Source: Cristatella mucedo (taxonomy: Eukaryota; Bryozoa; Phylactolaemata; Cristatellidae). From it: a stretch of DNA of 64,000 bases. Made by a program: the position numbers and the translations under genes. Below are positions 46,801 through 58,815 of the stretch, piece after piece. Under the pieces are notes generated by a model. The model searched no databases. It had not been told where the DNA came from and was given only the letters and a program-made list of their open reading frames with translations. The DNA lies in assembly GCA_009760855.2 (NCBI GenBank), contig WPIO01000001.1, forward strand, positions 7,692,001-7,756,000, given 5' to 3'. How positions within the stretch are numbered: position 1 is the first letter of the stretch; every line of letters starts with the position of its first letter.

Positions 46801-48501
46801 GGCGTGTGCGGCGCCTCTTCGCTGCTCCTCTATTAACGCCGCGTGAGCCTTATCCAAGTCATTGGCGTGTGCAGCGCCTCTTCGCTGCTCCTCTATTAAC
46901 GCCGTTTGAGCCTTTTCCAAGTCATTGGCGTGTGCGACGCGTCTTCGCTGCTCCTCTGCTAACGCCGTTTGAGCCTTGTCCAAGTCATTGGCCTGTGCAG
47001 CGCCTCTTCGCTGCTCCTCTGCTAACGCCGTTTGAGCTTTGAACAAGTCAGCAGCGTGTGCGGCGCCTCTTCGCTGCTCCTCTATTAACGCCGCGTGAGC
47101 CTTGTCCAAGTCATTGGTCTGTGCAGCGCCTCTTCGCTGCTCCTCTATTAACTCCGTTCTAGCCTTTTCCAAGTCATTGGCCTGTGCAGCGCCTCTTCGC
47201 TGCTCCTCTGCTAACGCCGTTTGAGCCTTGAACAAGTCAGCAGCCTGTGCGGCGCCTCTTCGCTGCTCCTCTATTAACGCCGCGTGAGCCTTGTCCAAGT
47301 CATTGGCCTGTGCGGCGCCTCTTCGCTGCTCCTCTATTAACGTCTTTCGAGCCTTTTCCAAGTCATTGGCCTGTGCGGCGCCTCTTCGCTGCTCCTCCGC
47401 CAACGCCACGAGAGCCTTGTCCAAGTCAGCGGCGACAAGGAGTCTGTCCGCGGTCGTCGTTGCTTGCAGCCTCTTCGCTTCGTTAGCGGCACGCTGTGCG
47501 ACCTCCTGACTGGCGGTGCGTGCCTCTGCCTCCATATCTGCCCGGCGGCGTTCTTCGTCGAGTGAGCGTAGCGCCTTCTCAAGCTTTTCAGCGACACGGC
47601 TTTGTTCGTCGAGCCAGGCTGCTTGAATCGCTTCGAGTTTTTCTGCGGTGCTTTGGCGCTCCGCGTCCACGGCAGCTTGCAGCCGTTGGAGCTCGAAGGA
47701 ATAACGCCGAGCCTCATCCTGGCTGGCGGCACGCATATCCGCCTCGGCGGCCGTACGGCACCGCTCTTCGGCGAGCGCAGCCCGGATCTCAAACAGGTCT
47801 TCGGCATACGCCACCCGAGCCTTCTCGAAGTTTGCCGAAACGCGCCGAGTCTCTGCGCTTGTCGCAGCTCGTACCTGCTGTAGCTCGTCGATGGCGCGTC
47901 GAGCATCTTCCTGGCTGGCGGCGCGTATTTCTGCTTCGGCGGCTGCGCGGCGCCGCTCTTCACAAAGAGCTTCGTGCATCTTCTCCTCATCTTCGGCTGT
48001 CTGGCGTCGCTCTGCGACGAGCGTGGCCTCAGCCGTCTCCAAATCGGCGGCGGCGCGGCGTCGCTCGTCACTCAGCGTCCTCCGCAGTGCCTCGGCTTCG
48101 GCTGCAGCGCGGCGTCGCTCGTCGTCGAGGCCCGCCCGAGCGAGCTCCAGTGCTGAGGCGGCGTGCCGCTGCTCGTCCCGGAGTGCGTCCCGAGCCCTCT
48201 CCAGTTCGGCGGCGGCGCTGCGCCGCTCAAATTCCAGCGTGGCAAGCAGCTGCGTCTGTGCAGCCGCGGCGTCACGGCGCTCGCACTCGGCTGCAGCCTG
48301 CGCCGCTGCCATCTCTTCCGTCAGGCGTCTGGCGTCGTCGCGGTGTCTGGCCACCAGCTCTTCAGCGGCGGCGGCGGCGGTGGCGGCGCGGCGCCGCTCG
48401 TCCTCGAGCTTCACGTGCAGGCTCTCCACCTCTTCCGCCAAGCGCTGCCGCTCGTCGTCGCCGCGGCAGGCAGCAGCGCACACAGCGTCCGCCTCGTGAG
48501 A

Positions 48502-48534
<33 letters not shown>

Positions 48535-50307
48535 ACCGGTGGTGCGGCGTCCCGGCTGGTGAAGTACCGCGTGGAGCCGCTCCAGGTCAGCTGTCGCGGC
48601 GCCGCTGCTCTGCTCGTCGACGAACCGAGCCTGAACGATTTCCACGTCCGTCTCCGACACCAGCCGGCTGCCGTCCGCTACACGAGTTCCCACCGCGGCT
48701 GCCATGTGGTTCAACACTAGGCTTGTAGCTCGTACTCCGACTTCGCCGTCGCGAGCCTCGATCAGCGGCGGCCGCGATAGCGGCAGCACGACGATCGACG
48801 CTGCCAGTGCCGCTTCCGCTGTTGCTACGGCGGCGACGCCGGCGCTCGCCTCGGCGGCGGCAAGGGGTACGTGGCGGTGGTGATTCGCCTGATCTGGGCG
48901 GCGCGGTACGTCGATGCACTCCAGCTCCGAGCTGAGCTCGGCGTCGGCGAACTCCCACTCGTGCAGAAATCGAGAGAGTTGCTCCTGGTCCGCGATGATG
49001 CGATCGACGACTCCAATCTCCAGCGTTTCAGCGAGCCCAGTTTTTTTCGCGTCGGTATCGCTTCCAGCTCGTGCGCTTGCGCTGCCGCCCGTCTCTGACG
49101 CAGCAGCCGCTGCCTCGGCGACTTTTGACGACGTGCCGGCACTCACCTCTGCGGCGGCGGCTCGGGCAGGGAGGCCGCGATGATTCGCGTGGTCAGGGTG
49201 GCGCGGCGCGTCGATGCACTCCAGCTCCGAGCTGAGCTCGGCGTCGGCGCGCATCCACTCGTGCAGCAACCGAGAGAGCTGCTCCTTGTCCGAAACGATC
49301 AGATCAACTATCGTCTCCGGCTCTCCGGTGATCGCAGCTGTCTCCGCTTTGGTGTCGCTCGCCGCTCGCGGACTTCCGCTGCCACGCGTCTCCGACGGAG
49401 CAGCCGCTGCCTCAGTGTCGGCGCCGCTGGCCTCAGCGTCGGCGCCACTGGCCTCGGCGTCGGCGGCAGCGGCTGCACGGAAAATGTGGCTCTGGGCCTC
49501 GGCGCTGCACGCCACTGTGCCGTCCACGTCGAAGCGGAGCTCGGCGCGAACGAGTTCTCTTTGCGGCTCCGGCAAGCGCTCCGAGTGACCCGATCTCGGT
49601 ACAGACGCCGCAATGGCATCCATGGCGGCGTTCACGGTGGAGGAGGCCGCCTCGAGGTTGGACTCAAAGTCGCTACCAAGCGAGGAGAACTCGTGCTGCG
49701 CTTCGACAAAGAGACGCTGCAGATGGACGGCCAGCTGGTCGGCGGCGCCGGACAGCCGAGGCTGGCCGGCGCACGCTGCAGCGGCGCTCGGCAGCTGAGG
49801 TCTGGCAAAGGGAGCGCGCACCGAGGGCACGATCGCAGCAGCAGCAGCAGCAGGCCTAAGCCTGTCCTTGCGCGGCGCTGTGGTCGAAACGACCGCAGCT
49901 GCTGCGACGGCCGTCGGCAGGCTGGCCGCGCGACGCCTCGCCGGGTCTGAGCCACTGCCGCCGCCAGGAGGCGACAGGTCCTTGGGCGAGCGACTGCGGC
50001 GGAACTCCCTCTGGGTCCTCTGGAGATCTCTTTCCAGGAAGGAGAGATAGCGGCTCAGCTCGCCCTCGCTCAAGCTAAAGTTGCGAAACTTTCGCTTGGC
50101 TTCGGCCACGGCGTTCGCTGGCAACTCGTCGGGGCACTCGCCGCGGCCCATCATCTTGCGGAGAAACCACACCTCCGCCGACTTCTTGATGATGTGATTC
50201 TCTACAAGCTCTGCGTCAATCTCCGGCGTCAGGTGAATGCTTTCTCTGCGCGCGTCTGCCATCCAATATTCCACGCTCTTTGCGCTTTTGTGCGGAAGCG
50301 GCCACAT
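43449..50307 (-). CDS. Large coiled-coil repeat protein, unknown family
   Basis: Minus-strand gene. The start is taken as ATG at 50307; an open frame exists up to 50334 but has no earlier ATG. It has about 2,264 codons if a 64-base intron (43856-43919) is removed, or 2,245 if read straight to a stop at 43570. Residues 1-120 form a conserved basic/acidic domain (SIHLTPEIDAELVENHI, KSAEVWFLRKMMGRGECPDE, EAKRKFRNFSLSEGELSRYL). Residues about 130-480 are low-complexity Ala/Ser/Glu with two similar segments around SDKEQLSRLLHEWMRADAEL and ADQEQLSRFLHEWEFADAEL. Then come long Ala/Glu/Arg helices, 43 tandem 21-residue repeats (965-1867) and a further helical tail. It has no signal peptide or membrane segment, so it is probably a cytoskeletal-type filament or scaffold. 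The function is unknown. GC content is far above that of its surroundings. Confidence 0.8.
43856..43919 (-). other. Candidate 64-base intron in the coiled-coil gene
   Basis: On the minus strand it begins gtgagc and ends ggcag, and splitting in phase 1 restores the more natural C-terminal frame. A simple frameshift or an assembly error would give the same change of frame. Confidence 0.5.
44707..47415 (-). repeat. 43-unit 63-bp minisatellite coding 21-residue helical repeats
   Basis: Every unit is 63 bases and 21 residues (three heptads) around ALIEEQRRGAAQANDL. Variants alternate mainly between AHAALI/AQTALA openings and NDLDK/NDLEK/ADLFK ends. Units are nearly identical at silent sites, which suggests recent unequal exchange or gene conversion. 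All units keep the frame. The absence of stops on the opposite strand follows from the repetition and is not evidence of an antisense gene. Confidence 0.97.
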
Positions 50308-51320
50308 CCTCACACGTGAATTGATCGCTCGCAATTGAGCTTGACCAGGGGTTCACCAGGCGACAATCGCGAATATATACTGGCGTACGATTGTTCAACA
50401 CTCGCAGCGTTGCGCTACGCTATAGAATTCGCTCCGTCATAATCGTTCGCTCGTATAATTTGCTCCGTCATCGGCGCGGCGCGGCGGTGCCGCTTTTGCC
50501 TTGGAATTTCGCGGCTGCTAGCTCGCCGAAACTAAAAGACGAAGCCTCTTCCTTTCAGCATATCTGTGCCTTGACGGTCGCAACTGCTGTCGTGTTTTTT
50601 GTGTATCAAGATCGCTGATCGTTTTACGCGCTGAATCGCTATTGCATTTTTGGCAGATCCTACTACCGGTTGGGTTTGAATAGCAGCTCGGACCAAGCGT
50701 GACCGGTCGGCTGCTCCGCATTGCCCGTTAGGCTAGTGAAGGTTAGAGGTCAGGCCACTGGGGGTCAGGCAGTGGTCCACTCCCGCTCGACGGTGTTATC
50801 TCCCGCAATTATGAACTATGAACTTGACAGTTGAGCCTTGATTTAGAGCCATGGGCTATGCCGATTAATGAGGACGATTATGAGATGGCTATGGTAAGCT
50901 GAGGCTTATGAGCAGCATTATGAATGATTTTTGCTATTGATTATTGGTTATGTTAGCAATTATGTTTGCAAACTTGTCACTCTAGCGACTGGTATTCTAT
51001 GTAACTAGTTCTGAGACTCTGGGAGTGGTAAATAGCAGCACTATTTAGGTAGTTTTAGGATGGAGTATAACCTTTCACATGAGGAATTATTTCACAGGAG
51101 ACACCGGGCACGATCACGTGTTATAAGAGCATGTTTGTTGGAAACGTGATAGTTACCTGCCGCATGGAGTAATCGAAGCTATCGATTTGTCATAGCGGTT
51201 GGCCAACTGGCGGATGCTCACGTTCATCTCGCTACGGATGTCTTTGTGGTTTCCAAACTCCGACGTAAAAATAACTGATGAAGATAACACTAGGAGAACG
51301 GCACGGTTTTAGATTTTCTT
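50308..51320 (-). promoter_or_regulatory. Coiled-coil gene 5' region, conserved with 13.08-13.83 kb
   Basis: It contains an upstream minus-strand ATG at 50470 with a short frame (MTEQIIRANDYDGANSIA, then stop). The paralog at 13074 has the equivalent ATG with an open frame joined to the N-terminal domain. Farther upstream to about 51320, similarity to the paralog flank continues without a frame, so it may be 5' UTR and promoter. No TATA box is assigned. Confidence 0.5.
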
Positions 51321-51978
51321 TCGAAATGTACGAGGCATAATAATGATTTTTTGCTGGAAGCTTCAATGTGTTGATTTCAGGCCTGACAGCGTGTCTAGTC
51401 AAGGTGGAGATATGGGATATTCAATCCATAGTTGATTTGGTTGCACTAGCGTTGCTGCTCTATTACATCAGCGAATGTTTTAACCACCCACCGGATTTAG
51501 CTTCGGAAAAGTGATTGCCGTGGTGTTGATTGAACTGCTAATCATTATGGTTGATGATTCGTCGATGGGATTTGTGTGAGCCCATTCAATTGGTATACGT
51601 CGGTTTCTTGCTTGGATTGTTTTGGAATGGTACGCTTGAGATTGAGCCCGGTTCCACTGGCTCACATATAAGTTCTTTATAAGAGTTACGGGATCCTCGC
51701 TTTGTCCTGCTTGGATAATTAAGTCACAATCGAAGCCCGATTTTGAGTTGCTCTTTTAGATTTGTGGATATCTTGGTAAAGGGATCTATTATTTAAGTCA
51801 TTTGAAATGAAGTCTTGATTTCAGGCGCTGATAGTGATTTTTTAGATTTTGTTTGCACTAAATTATTCGCTGCTGATACGGGTTTCAACAGTTTGTTATG
51901 GTAGGAAAATGATGGTGGTTATTGACCCTCTTGGGTCAGTTCGATGTCGGTGCATTGAACTAATCACTCTTGGAACGC
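51321..51978. other. No gene recognised
   Basis: AT-rich sequence between the coiled-coil gene flank and block Y2; no motif or known repeat was seen. Confidence 0.35.
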
Positions 51979-52934
51979 AATTCTTAAGCTAAGCATGGCT
52001 ACCGTAAGCCTCCCAGTTGCTGCATCATGCCACTCACTAACCTTTTCTGGCTCCCAATCAAGCAGCGTATCAACTTCAAGGTTCTGTCACTCACTTGTGG
52101 TTTCCTGCGTTCTGTGACTCCACTCCATCTATCGAGATCACTCCCGAAACAGAACAGATAGTTGTTCGCCTTGTTTACTGACTCAGATCCCTTTGGTCTA
52201 ACTTAAACTGACCACTAGTTGCTTAGAGACTTTGCCCTCAACTCGTGTGATCGTGAAGTCTGAAATTCACTATCATGTGACGTCACGACATCCCCTTACG
52301 TGACGACATTTAAAAAGAAATTAAAAATGCACCTATTTATCACAGCATTTAGTGGGTCGTTGTGATTCGTTCTATGTGTCCTTATAAGTGCTGTCACTCA
52401 GCATGCTGCCACTAACCACATGTCCATGCTGACCCTGTACGTGTCACCTCTAACCATTTTATGCTTGTTGGCATTGTGCATACTATTACAAATCATATGA
52501 TTATGCTTCCTTTACAGCGTATGTAAAGTGCCTAGAAGAGGAATAAGTTGTCCGAGGGTGCTCAACGAATTTCTTTTTATTATTATTTCCAGTTTTTTCG
52601 GCGTATCTGATTCTATTACAACCCTTTTACTTTTGTGCAGCTGACCTCTCTCTTCGTTTCTAATGCTACAAGCGATTCGAGCCATAGTGATTAGGTCCGT
52701 AAGCTCGAGATACTCGTTATCGCAATGCAGCTCAACTTCTGAGATGTTTTAACGACTTTCTGTTTCAATTCGGCGTAATTTGGCCCGCCTAAGATAGGCG
52801 TCGTGGTTTAAGTGTTGTAAGGCCAAAGTCTAAGTAGCAATAACTTTTGACCACTAAGTAGCCCACTGGTTTCGGGATCGGCATCCAATAGAGGCGAAAA
52901 GGTTTCGACACTCAGTCTCGAAACTCAGTCTCGT

Positions 52935-54405
52935 GATATTAATAATGATAACAGGTTGTTTGTATAGTTCCTCGAGACAGCTACCAAAGAAGCAGCAACC
53001 AAGGACTAACGGAATGTATATAAGTGATCTTAGACAAGAATCCAAAAGCAAGCCAGGACCTTGCATGCTTTGTAAGATAAAGGCGAGTAGAATGCACTGA
53101 GGTGGTCTACAGGTATGCACCCAAATCGCACCTGATCGAAAAAACATCAGCTCAAGTATTCGAAGCCGACACTTTAACTTAGACTTCGATTATGCAAGGT
53201 CATTGCAGATAGTGGCCATAGCCAGAAGAGAGTTCTAGGCTTTCGGTGCATAGGAGCGGTCGGCTTGATCACCAAAAGTTTCAACAAGATACTAGTGAGC
53301 TGGTGGTGCGAGAGCGAACAGGAAGAGCGAGGAGGTCAAGAATAGACAATCCGGGCAGGCGATCGGAGCGATCTGTAAGTCTGACGGAGGATGAGTGAAT
53401 CTATTCGATCCTTGGCAGGGAGCCAGTGTAGCTTGGACAGAAGTGGCTGGACGTGGCAGCTACGCCGTTAACGACCGACCAGCTGAGCTGCCTATTCTTG
53501 CACTAACTACGCCCGATTGTGGGCACAAGTCGATTGACCTGAATAGATGGAATAGGAGTAATCTGCATGCGATGTCAAAAACTCGTGAACCAATTTGGCT
53601 GTCGAACACATTTCTAAGCTGGCCCGGATTTAGGTGACGATAGTTACATGAAAGTGGGCATTTCTCTTCGGAGGAGGAAACCAACTCTAATCCAGTGTTT
53701 GATCAAGTCGTTTTGGAACAGAACACTTTGCCATTCTAGTTTGGCCCAGTGGTTAAAGTTCTCGACCCGATCAAGGTCTGGCCGAGGTCATGAGCTCCAA
53801 CCCCGCGGCATATGCAACGCGCCTGAATGGACATAATAAAGTTCACTTGAGGCTCCTATATAAATAGATTGCGATATATTATGAATACGGGCAGACGTCG
53901 CTGGGTGATGCTAGATGAACCAATCACGAGGTCGAAGTTTTTCAGCGTCTCACGGGTGACACCGGATTTGCTTATAACCATCAGATCCGTAGTAGCATCG
54001 CCAAGGTTCAAAGAATCGTTAGCAGCCATCCGCGTGCGAATGTTGTCCATGCAAGCTTAAAGAACATATCGTGATTCAGATGCCAAGCACTTCTTAAAAA
54101 GGTCAACACACAAAGATAAAGCTCAGTGCCATTTGTATAGAAATACAAGCACAGATTTTGCTTGGCAATGCTTTATACTACAGGGAGAATATTAGATAAT
54201 GAAAAGAAGGGGGCCCTGCTACCGAACCCTGTGGTGCCTGTGCTTTAAGAGTTTCATAGATGATCAACGGCTTTTATATTTTTCGTCTCTGACCTATCTC
54301 ACTAAAGTCAGAAATAACCCAGTAAACTATTAGAGCCTCTTATAGCTACGCTTCGTGATGAGGTGCACCACAATGTATTGGACATGACTTGCATCGTCCT
54401 GTATT
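52935..54405 (-). mobile_element. LINE-C copy in Y2
   Basis: Same pieces as the Y1 copy. The minus-strand frame 54050-53856 reads MDNIRTRMAANDSLNLGD and continues to ITQRRLPVFIIYRN. The PQGS...PLLF segment is near 54225. It is interrupted by the same SINE and inactive. Confidence 0.8.
53740..53885 (+). mobile_element. tRNA-derived SINE in Y2
   Basis: Head cccagtggttaaagttctcg, B box-like gagctccaaccccg retained, tail gcgcctgaatggacat. The Y1 copy lost the B box by a small deletion. Confidence 0.8.
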
Positions 54406-54492
54406 GAAATTACAAACTTACTTTTTAGGTCCATAGCTTCATAAGCAATGAGAGAGAGACAGATTGAGAGATAAAAGGAGTTGTTTTGTGTG

Positions 54493-54528
54493 AGCAACAG
54501 GCTCACACTGTTGTGTGAGCCTGTTGCT
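54493..54528. repeat. Perfect 16-bp inverted repeat with 4-base loop
   Basis: agcaacaggctcacac, then tgtt, then the exact reverse complement gtgtgagcctgttgct. It could form a hairpin in DNA or RNA. It sits at the left edge of an LTR-like segment. Confidence 0.95.
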
Positions 54529-54800
54529 TCTCGGCCACTAATGTATGCCCTACCTGCAGCAGGTGGTTGAGCAGTCGACTTGGTGCAGCCTCAGATGTAT
54601 GCATGTGGCTCACCATAGTGGCTCACCACAGATTCACTCCCTTATCTGTGAAGAGTCAGCCCCTAGCTCATATATTTACGGCTGGGAAATAAAGGTTTTG
54701 AGTCTCGTTCACCACTCTCGCTCGCCCGCTCCTTGTATTCGTGTTTCCGTGAGACTCCACTAGCGCCGCTGCAGCCGCAGAAACTAACGTAACAGCACGC
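54513..54800 (+). mobile_element. Possible solo LTR-like segment
   Basis: About 290 bases opening with tgtgag and ending near cgtaaca. It has a catatatttacggctggg TATA-like part and gggaaataaaggttttgag as a poly(A) signal, followed by CT-rich sequence. This layout resembles a retrotransposon LTR, but no target duplication, second LTR or gag-pol was found. Confidence 0.35.
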
Positions 54801-55999
54801 ATTAACGTAAAGGAGGAATCAGTTCAAGTACATTAGCCGTCCAAGCCCTGTCATGCTGCATGTCCGGTTCTAGGTGGGGGAAATAGGTAAGTGAACGTGG
54901 CTGTTTTAAAGCTGCAACTTTTTGATCATAAGAATAGAGAAACAGCCGCTAAAGGCGCTCGTATCTGAATATTGGCGAGTAAATGTCACGAGCGACAGCA
55001 CAGAAGCGACCCCGGAAGTGGATAATTGGCTCAGTGGCTAGTGCCACTACACCATTGCCGGCTGTACCTAAGCCCTCGTCGCAGGCTACTGCACCAATCT
55101 GAGCTGAGCCTGCGACGTTTCGGAAGCTCGTGATCTACCACCTTGTGATTGTCCAGAACCATGCGATCATTAGGACAATGCACGAAGAAAGCCATCGACC
55201 CAAAGCTACAGTCTCTGCCATGCGACGATCAAGGAATCTGTGCTCAGATTCACCAGATCGATCCTTGGATGACGGTTTTTGTGCAGCTTGAATAGAAGTT
55301 CGTTTGCCCAAGCATCTTTCCCATTGTATAAATAATACCTTAATTGCAGCGTTCGTTGCCGACGCGAGGTAACCTCGACGGGATTCGGAGACCAGCATTG
55401 ACTTACGTGAGAACGTAAGCAATTAGCAGCAGCAGAGGTACTGCAGCAGCAGCAGCGCCAGTAATTGCAATCAGCAGCAGCAGCAGTAGACAGAGCCGAA
55501 GAGCCAGAACATTGTTCCACAAGCATCGAAAGCTTCTTGAGAGTATTGGAATGGCATGCTCATGCAAACGGTTCTCAGAACAAAGCTTTCAGTGCTGTTT
55601 GGGAGCAACTGAGGAGATCTACTGGTCTTCTTGGAGAGTCTATAGGAAGTGAATTTTAGTTGTCTCAGTTACAAGTCATGAGGGCACGAACATTTTGCTC
55701 AGTCTTTATAAGTTTTAGGGAATAGACAATCTCTCAGTTATAATAACAATAATATTAGAACCAAATATCTTTCTAGGCACGTTACTTATGCTGAAAAGGA
55801 AGTATGTCAATTGGTATGCAGTTTAAACCAATTTAACACTAACTGAGCAGTATATGCCAATTGGTAAGCAATAAGATCAATCTAACTCCGACAGAGCAAT
55901 CTAACATCAATTGGAAAGCTATACCTTCAATTTAAAACTAACAGGGCAAGGCTGTGAGGGACAGTCGGGTTTTAGCTTTCATTTCTGAATGTGAAAAAG
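54801..55999. other. Unassigned sequence with CAG repeats
   Basis: CAG runs at 55421-55486 (interrupted) occur within open but motif-less frames on both strands. In the part after 55740, the words caattggtaagcaat and taaacca recur two or three times near 55800-55920. No gene is recognised. Confidence 0.4.
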
Positions 56000-58490
56000 G
56001 GAGATAGCGAAATGACACACGGCAATGAGCTCCATGCTTTTAAAACTCAATAACTGAAGCCACTATCTCAAATATATCAAGTTTTTAGAGGAATTTACAA
56101 ACGACCAGAGTCAGAAGAGAGGGTGTGGTGGGAGTGGATGCCTAGTTAGGAACTAAGGCAGGCGCAAGAGAATAAAGGAAACTAAAGGCAAGTGACAAAA
56201 CCTCGAAGTTGTATACGCAGTTGATTGAAAGCTGGTGCAGGTTAGTGAGTAGCAGTATAGTGAAGCAGCTTCGACGCTCATGTCAGAAAAACATAGCTGC
56301 CGAGTTTTGAATTCCTGATAAGTGTCTCTTAATGCATTGGCAGGCAGATCTGAAAGTCGTGAGTAACAGACTTCGACACGGGCTGTCGCAAATGCGAGCA
56401 CCGGCTTGGCTGTGGTCTCCTTATTTAAGAAAGCCCGCATTTTTTTCAATATTGTGTACATGAAGATAGGCAGATATGACTGTGGAGCTGACCTGCTCAT
56501 CTTGTGAAGCTTCACTTTGCTACAGGATATCCAGATTGCATACACGGCCACAGAAACATGATGACTGAGCCAATTGAGAGCATTAGGCTTTCCAATTTGT
56601 TAATAGCACCAGCTTTGCCCATAGCTAGTTAGTTGGTTTGATCTTCATTCGATTAGAGACATTCGGCTGCCATCTTCCAAGTGCCAATGTGTATGATACA
56701 TAATGCAAGAGAGTGGATACATTTTGAGATGTTGGATACCAGGAAAGGATCAAAGCACAGTGGCTTCTGCCAATCATCCGTAGCAAAATGAAAGTTTAGA
56801 TTGTGGTTATTGATAGAATATGCAAAAGGAAGGTAATTTTTGTTGGCCTGCTTTACTCAGTGCTAGAATTATGGCCCTTTTATATGGTTGAACAAATGCG
56901 TTAACATTACGGTAGGAATCACTGTGCTTCACAGCGAGGAATAATAGCTAGATTTGGAGCTCATGCTTCTGACGATAGGAATGTCTTTTACTTGCAAATT
57001 TTCAAAGCTTTTACAGGCACTTCGGTTAAACATATAAATACAGGTAAAACACTGACAGCTACTGTTGGAGTAAGCAATTCAGTGAGTCAGTTGACGGCTC
57101 TTTGTGAATTAAGCTGTGCACAGAACATTCCAAGAATCTGTCTTGAGATGTAAGCTTCTCAATGATTTGAAGTCTCGGCCAGAAGGCAGCCGCTGCTACC
57201 ATCGCAGCCTGCCTCGAACTTTGTAACTAGACTAAGGGTAGGTATCACTAAACTGAGCTAGAGTGCCAAAAACTTGGAAACTCTCACCATAAATTACTCA
57301 TTTTTTATTGACGGTACGAGTGGCAGGTAGGAGGCATATGGCTTTTATTTATAACCATTTTCCTAAAAGACTAAAAGAAAACTGCTGTCGTCAAGAGGTT
57401 GCCGATGGTTCCAACCATCATCAATGGGCACATACAGCCAACAATTCTGCAGCAGTTCAAAGAGGTACAGTTTTTACAAGAAGAAGCCGGCTTTTCTGCT
57501 CGGAAGTCGCTTGGCAGCGATGACAGACACAATTAGCATCGTTGCCTTCGTTCGTCATGTATTAATAGGTCGCAATGATTTGTTTTGTTATGTTCTTATG
57601 AGAGCTGAAACTTCGCCTGCTGCTACTAACTATATCAAAATGACGACCCTGGGAATTTCACATCTAACAATGTCATGCTTGGTGACACTGCGAATGTTAC
57701 CATTAATTGTTTGGTCATGCTTTCTTTACAGCATCTGCAACGTGCCTAGAATTAGATTGAGTTCTCTGAGAGTGCTAAACAAATGCATTATTGTTATCAT
57801 CACTAGAACCTTTCCAAAAAGGCTAATGTTATGCTACTAATTAAGAATGCAACACGCGACCAAGAGAACGTATTGCAACTTCCGCCTGGTCTCTCTACTG
57901 CCGTTCTTATCTAAGGCGCTGAAACGGGCAGTGGCAGATAAACTAATCTTTTACACTGAAACCTAAAACGTAGCTTGTAAGTAACAATCTTGTTTTAGAG
58001 TTAATCATTCCACGAAGTCAGCATTGGTTCAGGGTGCACCTTTTCTGTAAATACAGACTTAGATAGAGTATCTCTGTATCTTTTACTTGATCTTTCTGCA
58101 GCGTCCAATCAACTGGTTATTGAGCTTCTCTCATCTCACCTGGGCATCACTGGCACTGCACTGCAGTGGTTTACGCCCTATCTCAGTGAGATACTCCAGA
58201 GTATTGATGTAAAGAGGCAAAGATCATCCAAAGATTCGCTTAATTACGCGGTAACCCCGGGCTCTGTGCTCGGTTCTCTTCTTTTCACAGTTTACACTCT
58301 CCTGCCTACCTATGTGATCCCCAAGCACAATCACGACTTTTAATTCTATGCCGACGACACCCAACTGTACCTATGCGTTGACCCCCAGCTCTCCAGCACG
58401 TCAGCCTCTCTTAATTCCCTTGCTGCCTGCTTTACTGACATTCGCACATGGATGGCAAGATTTTCTCAAATTAGATGATAAAACCAACTA
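56000..58490. repeat. Repeat block X2
   Basis: Second copy of block X: divergent minus-strand LINE-A (56020-56900), unique segment to about 57540, LINE-A tail (57595-57800), plus-strand LINE-A reverse transcriptase (57870-58490). It lacks the SINE and the 66-base insertion of X1. Confidence 0.8.
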
Positions 58491-58815
58491 ACTCCCGACT
58501 TGCGTCACGACATCTATCGTAACCATATTTAAAAAGAAACTAAAAATGCATCTATTTATTATAGCGTTTAGTGGGTATATATGATTCGTCCTTTACGTTC
58601 AAATGCGAGCTGACACTTTGCATGTTGCCACTAATCTTATTTGCATGCTGACCCTGTGCATCTCACCCCTAAACATGTTACACTTGTTGTCATGGAGCAT
58701 GCTGCCACTAACCATTATATCGTGCTTCCTTTGCAGCAACATTAAAGTGCTTAGAAAAAGATTGGGTTGTCTAAGGGCTGTATTTCAAATGTATTATTAT
58801 TATTATGTCGATTAT
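57870..58815 (+). mobile_element. LINE-A copy with internal deletion
   Basis: RT pieces include TALQWFTPYLSE (about 58160) and PGSVLGSLLFTVYTLLPTYV (about 58255), then FYADDTQLYLCVD near 58345 with an intact YADD box. The body then jumps at about 58490 directly to the last ORF2 codons, the 3' UTR (ctgaccctgtgcatctcacc) and a TTA tail. The deletion removes the segment equivalent to 37900-38520. Confidence 0.85.

Larger units (their letters stand above)
51979..54405. repeat. Repeat block Y2
   Basis: Second copy of 38219-40625, same orientation: LINE-A C-terminal part and tail to about 52580, unassigned piece, LINE-C (minus) from about 52935 to 54405, SINE at 53740-53880. Similarity is high throughout, apart from scattered substitutions and small indels. 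Confidence 0.9.

Noticed and set aside
44707-47415. CRISPR-like regular array
   Set aside because: Units are directly contiguous, with no unique spacers, and code for protein in one frame; the context is eukaryotic.
47496-48728. Arg/Pro-rich plus-strand frame of 410 codons
   Set aside because: GC-rich shadow of the minus-strand coiled-coil frame; composition is typical of a wrong frame.
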